A stretch of DNA of 64,000 nucleotides, from the NCBI RefSeq assembly GCF_006538365.1, contig NZ_BJKN01000003.1:186432-250431 (forward strand), given 5' to 3'. Shown in pieces: positions 11,259 through 21,681 of this stretch. Every line of letters begins with the position of its first letter. Positions within the stretch are counted from its first letter, which is position 1. The position numbers and the translations under genes are program-made. The DNA comes from Moorella sp. E308F. GTDB taxonomy: Bacteria; Bacillota; DSM-521; Neomoorellales; Neomoorellaceae. The notes under the pieces were generated by a model. It was not told the DNA's origin. It was given only the letters and a program-made list of their open reading frames with translations, and did no database searches.

Positions 11259-12014
11259 GTGACTGAGGCCCAACTCAAGGATCTTTTGCAGGCCTATAAA
11301 GCCGGACAGGTTGACCTGGACACGGTTATGGGGCATTTAAAAACTTTAAAGGAAGAAGACCTGGGCTTTGCCAAGGTCGATCATCACCGTGCCTTAAGGA
11401 ACGGCTTTCCGGAGGTTATTTTCGGCCAGGGAAAAACAAAGGAACATGTGGCGGCCATTGCCTCCCGCCTGGCGGCCGCCGGCTCAACGGTCCTGGTAAC
11501 CAGGACTACCAGGGAAGCATACCAGGAGGTTGCCGCCCGCCTGCCGGCGGCTGAATTTAACGAACTGGCCCGGACCATCGTGGTTGCTGCCGGGGAGATC
11601 AAGCCTACCGGTGGTAGAGTGGCGGTTTTAAGTGCCGGGACGGCCGACCTGCCTGTGGCTGAAGAAGCAGCGGTGACGGCGGCGGTAATGGGTAATGAGG
11701 TTGAGAGAATTTACGATGTCGGTGTGGCCGGCATTCACCGCCTGCTGGGGCGGGTGGAGCTGGTACGCCGGGCTGATGTGGTCATTGTCGTGGCAGGCAT
11801 GGAAGGCGCCCTGGCCAGCGTTGTGGCCGGCCTGGTGGACCGGCCGGTAATTGCCGTGCCGACAAGCATCGGTTACGGTGCGAGTTTCGGCGGGCTGGCC
11901 GCCCTGCTGACCATGCTCAACAGCTGTGCTGCCGGCATCGGCGTCGTTAATATTGACAACGGTTTTGGCGCTGCCGCCCTGGCCACGGCCATTACCCGCC
12001 TGAAAAAAGTATAA
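11259..12014 (+). CDS. larB: Nickel-pincer cofactor biosynthesis protein LarB
   Basis: 251 residues. It has the LarB-type N-terminus (LKDLLQAYKAGQ) and an AIR-carboxylase (PurE-like) domain with VLSAGTADLPVAEEAA, DVGVAGIHRLL, GMEGALASVVAGL and PTSIGYGASFGG. The family carboxylates and hydrolyses nicotinic acid adenine dinucleotide in synthesis of the nickel-pincer nucleotide used by lactate racemase and relatives. The start is GTG with GGAGGAGG 9 bases upstream, the site lying in repeat copy A. No larA, larC or larE gene is adjacent, so partners must be elsewhere. Confidence 0.92.
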   Translation: MTEAQLKDLLQAYKAGQVDLDTVMGHLKTLKEEDLGFAKVDHHRALRNGFPEVIFGQGKTKEHVAAIASRLAAAGSTVLVTRTTREAYQEVAARLPAAEFNELARTIVVAAGEIKPTGGRVAVLSAGTADLPVAEEAAVTAAVMGNEVERIYDVGVAGIHRLLGRVELVRRADVVIVVAGMEGALASVVAGLVDRPVIAVPTSIGYGASFGGLAALLTMLNSCAAGIGVVNIDNGFGAAALATAITRLKKV

Positions 12015-12066
12015 TTTACCTCCTTTTTGGGCAATGCTATAGGCGAACCCGAAGGAGGTGATAAAT

Positions 12067-12405
12067 ATGACCAATTGGGTGGGTACTGTTGTCCGCTTTG
12101 TTGTCTCGGCCCTGGTACTGATGCTGGTAGGTTTTATCCTTCCCGGCATTAGAGTAGCAGGTTTCACCGGTGCCCTGATTGCAGCTGTGGTTATAGCCAT
12201 CCTGGGCTGGCTGGCAGAAGCCGTCCTTGGCAAACGGATTTCCCCCCATGGTCGCGGCATTGTCGGCTTTATCGTCGCGGCAATTGTAATCTATCTTGCT
12301 CAATTTATTGTCCCCGCCTACTTAAGCGTGAACATCTTGGGTGCTTTACTGGCGGCTCTAGTTATCGGTGTAATTGATGCCTTTGTTCCTACCGAGCTGC
12401 GCTAG
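12067..12405 (+). CDS. Phage holin superfamily IV-like membrane protein
   Basis: 112 residues with four hydrophobic segments and the family pattern VRFVVSALVLMLVGFILPGI near the N-terminus and NILGALLAALVIGVIDAFV near the end. These small proteins are named for resemblance to mycobacteriophage holins but are widespread chromosomal genes of unknown role. ATG 12067 has AAGGAGG 9 bases upstream; a GTG three codons earlier overlaps that site and is unlikely. A strong terminator follows. Confidence 0.85.
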   Translation: MTNWVGTVVRFVVSALVLMLVGFILPGIRVAGFTGALIAAVVIAILGWLAEAVLGKRISPHGRGIVGFIVAAIVIYLAQFIVPAYLSVNILGALLAALVIGVIDAFVPTELR

Positions 12406-12421
12406 GAAATAGACTGCCGGG

Positions 12422-12453
12422 GCGGGCCGGGCTTTTAGCCCGGCCCGCTTTCT
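12422..12453 (+). terminator. Intrinsic terminator after holin-like gene
   Basis: GCGGGCCGGGC-TTTTA-GCCCGGCCCGC followed by TTTCT, a perfect 11-bp stem. Confidence 0.92.
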
Positions 12454-12558
12454 GCTATAATAGAGCCGGTTCTAGTGGAGTTACTCATGTTCCCGTATAG
12501 ATGACAGGATGGCACTTCCTGCTTCTGACTTCCATTTTGTGGGGGAGGAAGTTGTTTA

Positions 12559-14364
12559 GTGACGGAGCTGAAAAATATCCGTAATTTCTGCATCATTGCC
12601 CATATTGACCACGGCAAGTCTACCCTGGCCGACCGCCTCCTGGAGTATACCGGCGCTTTGAGCAAGCGGGAGATGGTGGATCAGGTCCTGGATACTCTGG
12701 AATTGGAACGGGAGCGAGGCATCACCATCAAGCTCCAGGCGGTCCGCCTGAATTATCGCGCCCGGGACGGCCAGGAATATGTGCTAAACTTGATTGACAC
12801 TCCGGGGCACGTGGACTTTACCTATGAAGTATCCCGGAGCCTGGCTGCCTGTGAAGGAGCGCTGCTCGTAATTGACGCGGCCCAGGGCATTGAGGCCCAG
12901 ACCCTGGCCAATGTTTACCTCGCCCTGGAACACAACCTGGAAATTATCCCGGTCATCAATAAAATCGACCTGCCTAATGCCGAGCCGGAACGGGTACGCC
13001 GCGAGATAGAGGACGTCATCGGCCTGGACGCCGGTGAAGCCATCCTGGCCTCGGCCAAGACCGGGGTGGGGACGGAAGAGATCCTGGAGGCCATTGTCCG
13101 GCGCATTCCCCCGCCCCGGGGCGACAGAGAAGCGCCGCTGAAGGCGCTGATTTTTGATTCCATCTTTGACAGCTACCGGGGGGCTATCCCCTATATCAGG
13201 GTTGTCGAGGGCCGGGTGCAGAAAGGCGACCGCATCCGTTTCATGGCCACGGGGGCCGAATTTGAAGTCAATGAGGTGGGCATTTTCACCCCGGCGCCGC
13301 GGCAGGTTACAGCACTAGCCGCCGGGGAGGTAGGCTTTCTTTCCGCCAGTATAAAAAATGTCAAGGATACCCGCGTCGGCGACACCATTACCAGCGCTAC
13401 CCGGCCGGCCGGGGAGCCCCTGCCGGGCTACCGCAGGGTAATGCCCATGGTTTACTGCGGCCTGTTCCCGGTGGACTCGGAACAATTTGACAGCCTGCGG
13501 GACGCCCTGGAAAAGCTGCAGTTAAATGACGCCTCACTAAGTTTTGAGCCGGAAACATCGGTGGCCTTAGGATTCGGCTTTCGCTGCGGTTTCCTGGGAC
13601 TCCTGCACATGGAGATTATTCAGGAGCGGTTGGAAAGGGAGTACGGCCTGGAACTCATAACTACCGCGCCCAGCGTAGTCTACCGGGTGGTGCGCACTGA
13701 CGGGCGGGTGGAGATGGTTGACAATCCCACCGCCCTGCCGGCACCTAACCTGATAGACCATATTGAAGAACCCTACGTCGAGGCCACCATTATGACACCC
13801 AAAGAATATGTAGGTCCGGTAATGGAACTCTGCCAGGAGAAACGCGGCACTTTCCTTAATATGGATTACCTTTCGGAGAAAAGGGTGGCTTTAAAGTACG
13901 ACCTGCCCCTGGCGGAAATAATCTATGACTTCTTTGACCAGCTTAAAAGCCGGACGCGGGGTTACGCTTCCCTGGATTATGAAGTCAAGGGCTACCGGCC
14001 GGCGGAACTGGTAAAGATGGATATCCTTATTAATAATGAAGTGGTGGATGCCCTGTCGGTGATCACCCACCGGGACCAGGCCTACCACCGCGGCCGCGCC
14101 CTGGTGGAACGCCTGCGCCAGCTGATACCCCGCCAGCTCTTTGACGTGCCCATCCAGGCCGCCATCGGCAGCCGGGTCATCGCCCGGGAAACCATCCCGG
14201 CGCTGCGCAAAAACGTCCTGGCCAAGTGTTATGGCGGTGATGTGACGCGGAAGCGCAAGCTCCTGGAGAAACAAAAGGAAGGTAAAAAGCGCATGAAACA
14301 GGTGGGCACGGTGGACATCCCCCAGGAGGCCTTTATGGCCGTGCTGAAGGTAGGGAAGTCGTAG
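12559..14364 (+). CDS. lepA: Elongation factor 4 (LepA back-translocase)
   Basis: 601 residues, full length. G-domain motifs are all present: AHIDHGKST (G1), DTPGHVDF (G3), NKIDLP (G4). Domains II, III and V follow, then the LepA-specific C-terminal domain ([20 protein letters not shown]). This ribosomal GTPase acts on stalled or mistranslocated ribosomes. The GTG start has GGGGGAGGAAG upstream. The stop lies 22 bases before repeat copy B, which separates it from hemW in what is normally a lepA-hemW-hrcA order. Confidence 0.98.
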   Translation: MTELKNIRNFCIIAHIDHGKSTLADRLLEYTGALSKREMVDQVLDTLELERERGITIKLQAVRLNYRARDGQEYVLNLIDTPGHVDFTYEVSRSLAACEGALLVIDAAQGIEAQTLANVYLALEHNLEIIPVINKIDLPNAEPERVRREIEDVIGLDAGEAILASAKTGVGTEEILEAIVRRIPPPRGDREAPLKALIFDSIFDSYRGAIPYIRVVEGRVQKGDRIRFMATGAEFEVNEVGIFTPAPRQVTALAAGEVGFLSASIKNVKDTRVGDTITSATRPAGEPLPGYRRVMPMVYCGLFPVDSEQFDSLRDALEKLQLNDASLSFEPETSVALGFGFRCGFLGLLHMEIIQERLEREYGLELITTAPSVVYRVVRTDGRVEMVDNPTALPAPNLIDHIEEPYVEATIMTPKEYVGPVMELCQEKRGTFLNMDYLSEKRVALKYDLPLAEIIYDFFDQLKSRTRGYASLDYEVKGYRPAELVKMDILINNEVVDALSVITHRDQAYHRGRALVERLRQLIPRQLFDVPIQAAIGSRVIARETIPALRKNVLAKCYGGDVTRKRKLLEKQKEGKKRMKQVGTVDIPQEAFMAVLKVGKS

Positions 14365-14386
14365 GCTTTGATGATAGTATCTGAGA

Positions 14387-14682
14387 CTGGCTTTAGTTTG
14401 GAGCGAGCGAGCTTCTCCGAGCGGCGAATTGGCCTTGGTGAAGCCGAAGAGCGAAGGCGGGGCCGAGGACAGGAGGTCCGAGGCCGGCCTTTGAGGCAAG
14501 GACGCCGAATAGGCCGCCCAGCACTCACAGTAACCAAGTTACAGTAACCAGTTCTTCGGTTTATGCAGTCGCACTACCTTTGGAGGCACCTGAGTTTAGT
14601 GAGTGCTGGGCGCCTTAAGCCTTACGGCTGGAACCGTAGGCCAATCCGCAAGGGCCAGGGAGCGAGCGAAAACAAAGCCAGC
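14387..14682 (+). repeat. Large structured repeat, copy B (carries hemW 5' end)
   Basis: Outer stem CTGGCTTTAGTTT (14387-14399) pairs with AAAACAAAGCCAG (14669-14681). Copies A, C and D have ATT/AAT where B has TTT/AAA, so paired positions change together. GGAGCGAGCG follows the left arm and precedes the right arm. The inner stem AAGGCG/CGCCTT replaces the GC-rich equivalent of copy A. A 96-bp palindromic insert sits in an internal loop. The 5' hairpin and right flank of the other copies are missing. The final part is in frame with, and translated as, the beginning of HemW. Confidence 0.85.
14516..14611 (+). repeat. Small palindromic insert nested in copy B
   Basis: Ends are GCCCAGCACTCAC (14516-14528) and GTGAGTGCTGGGC (14599-14611), a perfect 13-bp inverted repeat around 70 unrelated bases. 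It replaces the loop that reads GGGAACCCC in copy A. The insert contains TGGAGG (14581-14586), and its right arm begins with the GTG codon that is the best start for hemW. Confidence 0.88.
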
Positions 14683-15807
14683 TCCATTTACATCCATATC
14701 CCCTTCTGTGTCCGCAAGTGCCATTACTGCGATTTCGTCTCCTATCCCGGCCGGCCGCCGGAGGAAATGGCCGCCTACTGCCGCGCCCTGGAGCGGGAAA
14801 TGGACCTGGTTGCCGGGAAATGGCAGCCGGGACCGGCGGCCACCGTTTATATCGGCGGCGGTACCCCGACCCTGCTCCCGGCCCGTAATTTGGAGCAGGT
14901 CCTGGACGCCGTGGACCGCTTCTTCGGCCGGCAGCCGGGGGCGGAGGTCACCGTAGAAGCCAACCCCGGCACAGTGGACGGGAGGAAGCTTAAGATTCTT
15001 AAGGCCGCCGGGGTTAACCGCCTTTCCCTGGGGGTCCAATCCCTCGACGACGACCTACTGGCGGCCATGGGCCGCATCCACCGGCGCCGGGACATCTACG
15101 AGGCCTTTGATCAGGCGCGCCGGGCTGGCTTTAGCAACATCAACCTGGACCTCATCTTCGGCCTGCCGGGCCAGACCCTGGACGGCTGGCGGGCTACCTT
15201 AAAGGAAGCCATTGCCCTGCAGCCCGAGCATATTGCCGCTTACAGCCTCCAGGTGGAGGAAGGTACGCCCTGGGGAAAACTGGCGGCTGCCGGCGAGTTA
15301 CCCCTGCCCGGGGAAGAACTGGAACTGGCCATGTACCAGGAAGCCCGGCAAATGCTCGCCGCCGTCGGTTATCAGCAATATGAAATATCCAACTTCGCTC
15401 GGCCGGGGTACCAGTGCCGCCACAACCTCACTTACTGGTTAAACCAGCCCTATCTGGGCCTTGGGGCGGCGGCGGCCTCTTACTGGCGGGGCCGGCGCTG
15501 GCAAAATTATAGCGAGCTGCACCGGTACCGGCACGTCTTATCCCGCGGCCGGCTGCCCCGGGCGGAAATAGAAACCTTAACGCCCCACCAGCAGATGGCC
15601 GAAACCATGTTCATGGGCCTGCGCCTGATGGCCGGTGTAGACTTGGAGGACTTCCGGCGGCGTTTCGGCGTTGACGCCCGGGAAGTTTATGCCCGGGAAC
15701 TGGCTGGTCTTTACCGGGCGGGACTGGTGGAGGAAAAGGACGGCCATTTAAGGCTCACCGAAAAGGGTTTACCCCTGGCCAATGAAGTTTTTATGCAGTT
15801 TGTCTAG
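14599..15807 (+). CDS. hemW: Radical SAM haem chaperone HemW (formerly coproporphyrinogen oxidase-like)
   Basis: About 402 residues. The radical SAM motif CVRKCHYC comes in the N-terminal IYIHIPFC block, followed by YIGGGTPTLL, NLDLIFGLPGQT and the C-terminal HemN-like domain (HQMAETMFMGLRL as the typical run). HemW is thought to hand haem to acceptor proteins. The usual start just before IYIHIPFC is absent. The nearest in-frame start is GTG 14599 (TGGAGG 12 bases upstream), with ATG 14563 as the alternative. Either way the first ~28 or more residues, up to ENKAS, are encoded by repeat copy B. This lineage-specific N-terminal extension was created by a mobile element. Confidence 0.92.
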   Translation: MSAGRLKPYGWNRRPIRKGQGASENKASSIYIHIPFCVRKCHYCDFVSYPGRPPEEMAAYCRALEREMDLVAGKWQPGPAATVYIGGGTPTLLPARNLEQVLDAVDRFFGRQPGAEVTVEANPGTVDGRKLKILKAAGVNRLSLGVQSLDDDLLAAMGRIHRRRDIYEAFDQARRAGFSNINLDLIFGLPGQTLDGWRATLKEAIALQPEHIAAYSLQVEEGTPWGKLAAAGELPLPGEELELAMYQEARQMLAAVGYQQYEISNFARPGYQCRHNLTYWLNQPYLGLGAAAASYWRGRRWQNYSELHRYRHVLSRGRLPRAEIETLTPHQQMAETMFMGLRLMAGVDLEDFRRRFGVDAREVYARELAGLYRAGLVEEKDGHLRLTEKGLPLANEVFMQFV

Positions 15808-15820
15808 CCTTTACTTTCCC

Positions 15821-15849
15821 TTGACAAAACGAAAGGCCGGTGGTATGTT
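15821..15849 (+). promoter_or_regulatory. Sigma-A promoter of the hrcA-grpE-dnaK-dnaJ operon
   Basis: TTGACA at 15821-15826 and TATGTT at 15844-15849 with a 17-bp spacer, directly upstream of the CIRCE operator. Confidence 0.88.
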
Positions 15850-15861
15850 TTAAGTAAGCTC

Positions 15862-15888
15862 TTAGCACTCTTACCTTAAGAGTGCTAA
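15862..15888 (+). promoter_or_regulatory. CIRCE operator (HrcA binding site)
   Basis: TTAGCACTC, nine bases, GAGTGCTAA: an exact match to the CIRCE inverted repeat. It lies between the promoter and the hrcA start, so HrcA represses its own operon; heat inactivates HrcA and relieves repression. Confidence 0.97.
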
Positions 15889-15903
15889 TAAGAGGGTGAG
15901 ATC

Positions 15904-16938
15904 ATGCGGATGGATGAGCGGAAAAAAAAGGTCCTGGCCGCCGTTGTTCAGGATTATATCCTTACTGGCGAACCGGTAGGCTCACGCACCATTGCCCGGC
16001 GGTACAACCTGGGAGTAAGTCCAGCCACCATCCGGAATGAGATGGCCGACCTGGAAGAAATGGGCTTGCTGGAGCAACCCCATACCTCGGCCGGCCGTAT
16101 ACCTTCGGATTACGGTTACCGTTACTACGTTGACTGCCTCATGGCGCCGGAAAAATTAACCCCGGCAGAAGAGGAATACGTGCGCCGGCGTTACAACCAA
16201 AAAATGCTGGAAATTGAGCAGGTCCTGGAGGAAACGGCCCGTTTACTGTCCGAGATGACCGCCTATACGGCAGTAGCCCTGGGTCCCTATCAAAATAATG
16301 CCATTCTGGAACAGGTGCAAATTCTACCTGTCCATTCAGCCAACAAGGCCCTGCTGGTAGCAATCACCAGTACCGGTATGGTCGAACACCGGATTTTTGT
16401 CATTCCGGAAGACGTAACGCCGGAGGATCTAACCCGTATCTCCAGGGTTCTCAATGCCAGTCTGCAGGGTATAGCTCTGGAAGAGCTGCGTCAGGCGGTA
16501 TTGAGGGATATTTACCGGGAAGTAGCCGAGCACCGGGGTTTAATCAAACAGGTGATTGACCTTTTACAGCAAATTCTGGCCCTGGAAGGCGGGGAGAAAG
16601 TTTACCTGGAAGGCATCCTCAATATTCTAAGCCAGCCAGAGTTTAAAAATTTAGAGAAGGTCAAGGATATCTTGGCTTTTCTTGAGCGGGAAGAGGCGTT
16701 GAGGCGTATTTTTAATGCTGCTCCTGGAAGCGGCCTTACTATAAGGATCGGGCAGGAGAATAAAGAAGAAGGTATTGATAAATGCAGCGTAGTAACCATT
16801 AGCTATGCCGTTGAAGGGAAAATAATGGGGAAAGTGGGCTTACTCGGACCAACGCGGATGCACTATTCCCGGGTTATATCGGTTCTCCAGTGTGTAGCTG
16901 ATAGTTTGTCCCGCGCTTTGGAGCAATTTTACCGCTAA
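15904..16938 (+). CDS. hrcA: Heat-inducible transcription repressor HrcA
   Basis: 344 residues. An N-terminal winged helix (RKKKVLAAVVQDYILTGEPV, SPATIRNEMADLEEMGLL) and the inserted dimerisation and GAF-like domains match the family throughout, ending SRALEQFY. It binds CIRCE with help from GroEL. First gene of the chaperone operon. The ATG follows AGAGGGTGAG. A hairpin terminator directly after the gene probably lowers readthrough into grpE. Confidence 0.97.
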   Translation: MRMDERKKKVLAAVVQDYILTGEPVGSRTIARRYNLGVSPATIRNEMADLEEMGLLEQPHTSAGRIPSDYGYRYYVDCLMAPEKLTPAEEEYVRRRYNQKMLEIEQVLEETARLLSEMTAYTAVALGPYQNNAILEQVQILPVHSANKALLVAITSTGMVEHRIFVIPEDVTPEDLTRISRVLNASLQGIALEELRQAVLRDIYREVAEHRGLIKQVIDLLQQILALEGGEKVYLEGILNILSQPEFKNLEKVKDILAFLEREEALRRIFNAAPGSGLTIRIGQENKEEGIDKCSVVTISYAVEGKIMGKVGLLGPTRMHYSRVISVLQCVADSLSRALEQFYR

Positions 16939-16960
16939 AGTTAGAGGGCCACCTGGACAA

Positions 16961-16990
16961 GGCCGGTGCCTTTAGGTGCTGGCCTTTTTT
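16961..16990 (+). terminator. Terminator or attenuator between hrcA and grpE
   Basis: GGCCGGTGCC-TTTA-GGTGCTGGCC followed by six T residues; ten pairs including G-U. Its position inside the operon suggests partial termination rather than a transcript end. Confidence 0.8.
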
Positions 16991-17016
16991 ACGAAAGGGA
17001 GTGACCATAAGAAGTT

Positions 17017-17745
17017 ATGGATGCCAGTCAGGACAATAAAATGAATAATGGAACGGCAAGTGGGGAAATGGAAGAAAGGCTGACCAGCCCGGGAGAAGCG
17101 CCTGCCGGAGAGGCAGGGGAAGGAACAGGGCAGGAAACTAGCAGCCCGGCCGGGGCTGGAGCAGAGCCGGTCGAGGAAAGTAACGAAACGGTCGGAGAAG
17201 CCAGCCAGGAAGTATTAAACCGCCTTCAGGGGGAGCTGGCCGCTAAAACGGAGGCTTTAGCGGAGCTGCAGCAACGCTATTTGCGCCTGCAGGCCGATTT
17301 TGACAACTACCGCAAGCGTACCCGCCGCGAGTACGAGGAACTGACCAGGCTGGCCAATGCCCGGCTCATTGAGAGCCTCTTGCCCATCCTGGATAACCTG
17401 GAACTGGCCCTGGCAGCAGCTGCGGGGGCAGAAAAGCAGGCCCTGGAGACGGGGGTAGAAATGACTCTGCGGCAATTACAGGAAATCTTGGCCCGGGAAG
17501 GGTTAATGCCCGTAGCTGCTTTGGGTCAGCCCTTTAACCCTGAGCTCCATGAAGCAGTGGCGCGGGAAGAAACACCGGAGCCGGATAAAATAAACCTGGT
17601 GGTGGAAGAATTGCGCCGGGGTTATACTTTACATGGCAAGCTCCTGCGGCCGGCCATGGTCAAAGTGGCGGTAGCGGCCGGTGCCACCGAACAGGAAAAC
17701 AAACAAGACCCTCATGCCGCTAACTCGGCACCAGCAGAAGAATGA
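17017..17745 (+). CDS. grpE: Nucleotide exchange factor GrpE
   Basis: 242 residues. A long acidic, disordered N-terminus (first ~65 residues) is followed by the coiled coil (LQRYLRLQADFDNYRKRT) and the C-terminal beta domain (VVEELRRGYTLHGKLLRPAMVKVA). It releases ADP from DnaK. The start is uncertain: ATG 17017 is about 12 bases from a GGGAGTGA stretch, and ATG 17041 is possible. The last residues (about DPHAANSAPAEE) and the stop codon lie in the left part of repeat copy C, so the C-terminus was supplied or altered by the element. Confidence 0.95.
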   Translation: MDASQDNKMNNGTASGEMEERLTSPGEAPAGEAGEGTGQETSSPAGAGAEPVEESNETVGEASQEVLNRLQGELAAKTEALAELQQRYLRLQADFDNYRKRTRREYEELTRLANARLIESLLPILDNLELALAAAAGAEKQALETGVEMTLRQLQEILAREGLMPVAALGQPFNPELHEAVAREETPEPDKINLVVEELRRGYTLHGKLLRPAMVKVAVAAGATEQENKQDPHAANSAPAEE

Positions 17746-17819
17746 AAATAAGTGGCTGGCATTTGTTTGGAGCGAGCAAAAACAATGCCAGCCTTGAGCG
17801 AAGTTATTTTCAGGGTAGA
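17708..17819 (+). repeat. Large structured repeat, copy C, minimal form (grpE end to dnaK leader)
   Basis: The 5' hairpin TGCCG-CTAACT-CGGCA is followed by ACCAGCAG. An outer stem TGAAAATAA pairs exactly with TTATTTTCA. The inner stem GGCTGGCATTTGTTT (17754-17768) pairs with AAAAACAATGCCAGCC (17778-17793), closed by the loop GGAGCGAGC. The ~180-base interior of copies A and D is absent, so this is the core structure. The grpE stop codon is the TGA of the outer stem. The right end GTTATTTTCAGGGTAGA also occurs in copy D. Confidence 0.85.
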
Positions 17820-17845
17820 AGCTGGAGAACAGGAGGTAGATCACA

Positions 17846-19687
17846 ATGGGTAAAGTAATCGGTATCGATCTGGGTACAACTAACTCCTGCGTAGCCGTCA
17901 TGGAAGGCGGGGAAGCAGTAGTCATCCCCAATGCGGAAGGCGGCCGTACCACACCTTCCGTTGTAGCTTTTACCAAAGACGGGGAGCGGGTTGTCGGCCA
18001 GGTGGCCAAACGCCAGGCCATCACCAATCCCGACCGGACCGTCATGTCCATTAAACGCCATATGGGCACCAATTATAAAGTAAAAATCGATGATAAGGAA
18101 TACACGCCGCAGGAAATATCGGCCATGATCCTGCAAAAGCTGAAGGCCGACGCAGAGGCCTACCTGGGCGAAAAGGTGACCCAGGCGGTCATAACGGTAC
18201 CGGCCTACTTTACTGACAGCCAGCGCCAGGCTACTAAAGACGCCGGCCGCATTGCCGGCCTGGAGGTTTTAAGGATTATCAACGAGCCTACGGCCGCGTC
18301 CCTGGCCTACGGCCTGGACAAAGAAGAAGACCAGACCATCCTTGTTTATGACCTGGGCGGCGGCACTTTTGACGTTTCCATCCTGGAACTGGGGGATGGC
18401 GTCTTTGAAGTCAAAGCTACCAGCGGTAATAACCGCCTGGGCGGTGATGACTTTGACCAGCGGATTATGGACTATCTGGTAGACATCTGCCGCCGGGAGC
18501 ACGGGGTGGACCTGAGGCAGGATAAAATGGCCATGCAGCGCCTGAAGGAAGCGGCGGAAAAAGCTAAGATCGAGCTTTCCAGCATGACCAGCACCAACAT
18601 TAACCTGCCCTTCATCTCAGCGACGCCTAACGGTCCCATCCACCTGGATGTCAACTTAACCCGGGCCAAGTTTGAAGAACTGATAGCCGACCTGGTAGAA
18701 AAGACCGTCGGTCCCACCAGGCAGGCCCTGGCCGACGCCGGGCTGGAGCCCAAGGATATTGACAAGGTGTTACTGGTAGGCGGCTCCACCAGGGTGCCCC
18801 TGGTCCAGGAGACGGTGCGCAAGATCCTGGGCAAAGAGCCTCACAAGGGCATCAACCCGGATGAGTGCGTTGCCCTGGGTGCCGCCATCCAGGCCGGGGT
18901 CCTGGCCGGCGAGGTCAAGGACGTCCTGCTCCTGGATGTTACCCCGCTGTCCCTCGGCATTGAAACCCTGGGCGGCGTGTTCACGAAGATAATTGAACGC
19001 AACACCACTATCCCGACGTCCAAGAGCCAGATCTTTTCCACCGCCGCCGACAACCAGACCACGGTGGAAATTCACGTCCTCCAGGGCGAGCGGGCCATGG
19101 CCGCCGACAATAAAACCCTGGGCCGCTTCCAGCTGACGGGTATCCCACCGGCGCCCCGGGGCGTGCCCCAGATCGAAGTCAAATTTGATATCGACGCCAA
19201 CGGCATCGTCCACGTCTCGGCCAAAGACCTGGCCACCGGCAAACAGCAGGCCATAACCATTACTTCATCCAGCGGCCTCACGGAAGAAGAGATCCAGCGT
19301 ATGGTAAAGGACGCCGAAGCATATGCCGAGAGCGACCGCAAGCGCAAGGAGGAAATTGAAACCAGGAACCAGGCGGACTCCCTCATCTACCAGGCCGACC
19401 GCACCTTGAAGGAATTTAAAGACAAAGCCGACAAGGCCGATGTGGACCGCATCGAACAGGCCAAGAAAGAACTCCAGGACGTCATGGACAGCAAGAATAC
19501 GGCTAAGATCAAAGAAAAGATGGAAGCCCTTTCCCAGGCCCTCTATACCCTGACTACGAAGGTGTACCAGCAGGCCGGTGCCCAGGCCGGCGGGGCCCAA
19601 GGTGGCAGCGGTTCTACCGGCGAGGCCAAACAGGACGGCAATGTCTACGATGCCGACTACAAAATCGTCGATGACGACAAGAAATAA
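17846..19687 (+). CDS. dnaK: Chaperone protein DnaK (Hsp70)
   Basis: 613 residues, full length: ATPase domain ([17 protein letters not shown] at the N-terminus, [31 protein letters not shown]), linker [14 protein letters not shown], peptide-binding domain and helical lid, ending in a G/Q-rich tail and KIVDDDKK. It folds and protects client proteins with DnaJ and GrpE. ATG is preceded by AGGAGGT. Repeat copy C forms its immediate leader. Confidence 0.98.
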   Translation: MGKVIGIDLGTTNSCVAVMEGGEAVVIPNAEGGRTTPSVVAFTKDGERVVGQVAKRQAITNPDRTVMSIKRHMGTNYKVKIDDKEYTPQEISAMILQKLKADAEAYLGEKVTQAVITVPAYFTDSQRQATKDAGRIAGLEVLRIINEPTAASLAYGLDKEEDQTILVYDLGGGTFDVSILELGDGVFEVKATSGNNRLGGDDFDQRIMDYLVDICRREHGVDLRQDKMAMQRLKEAAEKAKIELSSMTSTNINLPFISATPNGPIHLDVNLTRAKFEELIADLVEKTVGPTRQALADAGLEPKDIDKVLLVGGSTRVPLVQETVRKILGKEPHKGINPDECVALGAAIQAGVLAGEVKDVLLLDVTPLSLGIETLGGVFTKIIERNTTIPTSKSQIFSTAADNQTTVEIHVLQGERAMAADNKTLGRFQLTGIPPAPRGVPQIEVKFDIDANGIVHVSAKDLATGKQQAITITSSSGLTEEEIQRMVKDAEAYAESDRKRKEEIETRNQADSLIYQADRTLKEFKDKADKADVDRIEQAKKELQDVMDSKNTAKIKEKMEALSQALYTLTTKVYQQAGAQAGGAQGGSGSTGEAKQDGNVYDADYKIVDDDKK

Positions 19688-19697
19688 AAGCCGGTGA

Positions 19698-20852
<1,155 letters not shown>

Positions 20853-20913
20853 AGCCCTGTCCCTGGTGGCTGGTAAGGTTATGTTCAGCTACCCTGTGGG
20901 AGGGTGAGCCGAT

Positions 20914-21654
20914 ATGGCCCACCATTTTTTTCTGCCCGGGCCTGTTGTTCCCGGCGAACCGGCCGTCCTGGAAGGGGAAAACGCCCATCACGCCCTCCGC
21001 GTCCTGCGCCTGCGGGTGGGAGAGACCATCTCCCTGGCCGACAGCCAGGGTCAGGGGTACCTGGCGGAAATCATCGCCATCCACAAAGACCGGGTGGTCG
21101 CTGCCGTCAAAGCCCCCCTGGAGAGCTCCGAGCCGCGGGTAAAAGTCACCCTCTACCAGGGCTGGCCCAAGGGCGATAAAATGGATTTTATCATCGAAAA
21201 ATGTACAGAATTAGGGGTAGCCAGGATTGTCGTCCTCAATACGGAACGTTCCATCCCCCGGCCGGACCAGGTGGCCTGTGCCCGGCGGCGGGAACGCTGG
21301 CAGCAGAAGGCCCGGGCAGCAGCCAGCCAGAGCCGCCGGCACCTGATCCCCGCGGTGGACGGCCCCCTGGAGCTACAGGCAGCCCTGGCAGGGCTTAAAC
21401 CCGGCACCTTGTTGCTGGTCCCCTGGGAAGAAGAACGCTCCTGTGACCTCAAGTCCATACTCACCGCAGTCCCGGAAGAACAGGAACTGGCCTTGCTTAT
21501 TGGCCCCGAAGGGGGCTTGAGCCGGGCGGAAGTCGAACTGGCCCGTAAATTTGGTGGTTTACCCGTAACCCTCGGCCCCCGCATCTTGAGGACGGAAACG
21601 GCCGGCCTGGTCTGCCTGGCTGCCATCATGTATGCCCTTGGGGAACTGTCATAA
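20914..21654 (+). CDS. rsmE: 16S rRNA (uracil(1498)-N(3))-methyltransferase
   Basis: 246 residues. An N-terminal PUA-like part (HHFFLPGPVVPGEPAVL) is followed by a SPOUT (trefoil knot) methyltransferase domain with KMDFIIEKCTELGV and the SAM-binding IGPEGGLSRAEVELA and LGPRILRTETA. It methylates U1498 of 16S rRNA in the 30S subunit. prmA, often between dnaJ and rsmE in Firmicutes, is missing here. A GGGAGGGTGAG site precedes the ATG. Confidence 0.95.
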   Translation: MAHHFFLPGPVVPGEPAVLEGENAHHALRVLRLRVGETISLADSQGQGYLAEIIAIHKDRVVAAVKAPLESSEPRVKVTLYQGWPKGDKMDFIIEKCTELGVARIVVLNTERSIPRPDQVACARRRERWQQKARAAASQSRRHLIPAVDGPLELQAALAGLKPGTLLLVPWEEERSCDLKSILTAVPEEQELALLIGPEGGLSRAEVELARKFGGLPVTLGPRILRTETAGLVCLAAIMYALGELS

Positions 21655-21681
21655 ACCCCGCTATTGAGGCAAGCAAGACAA

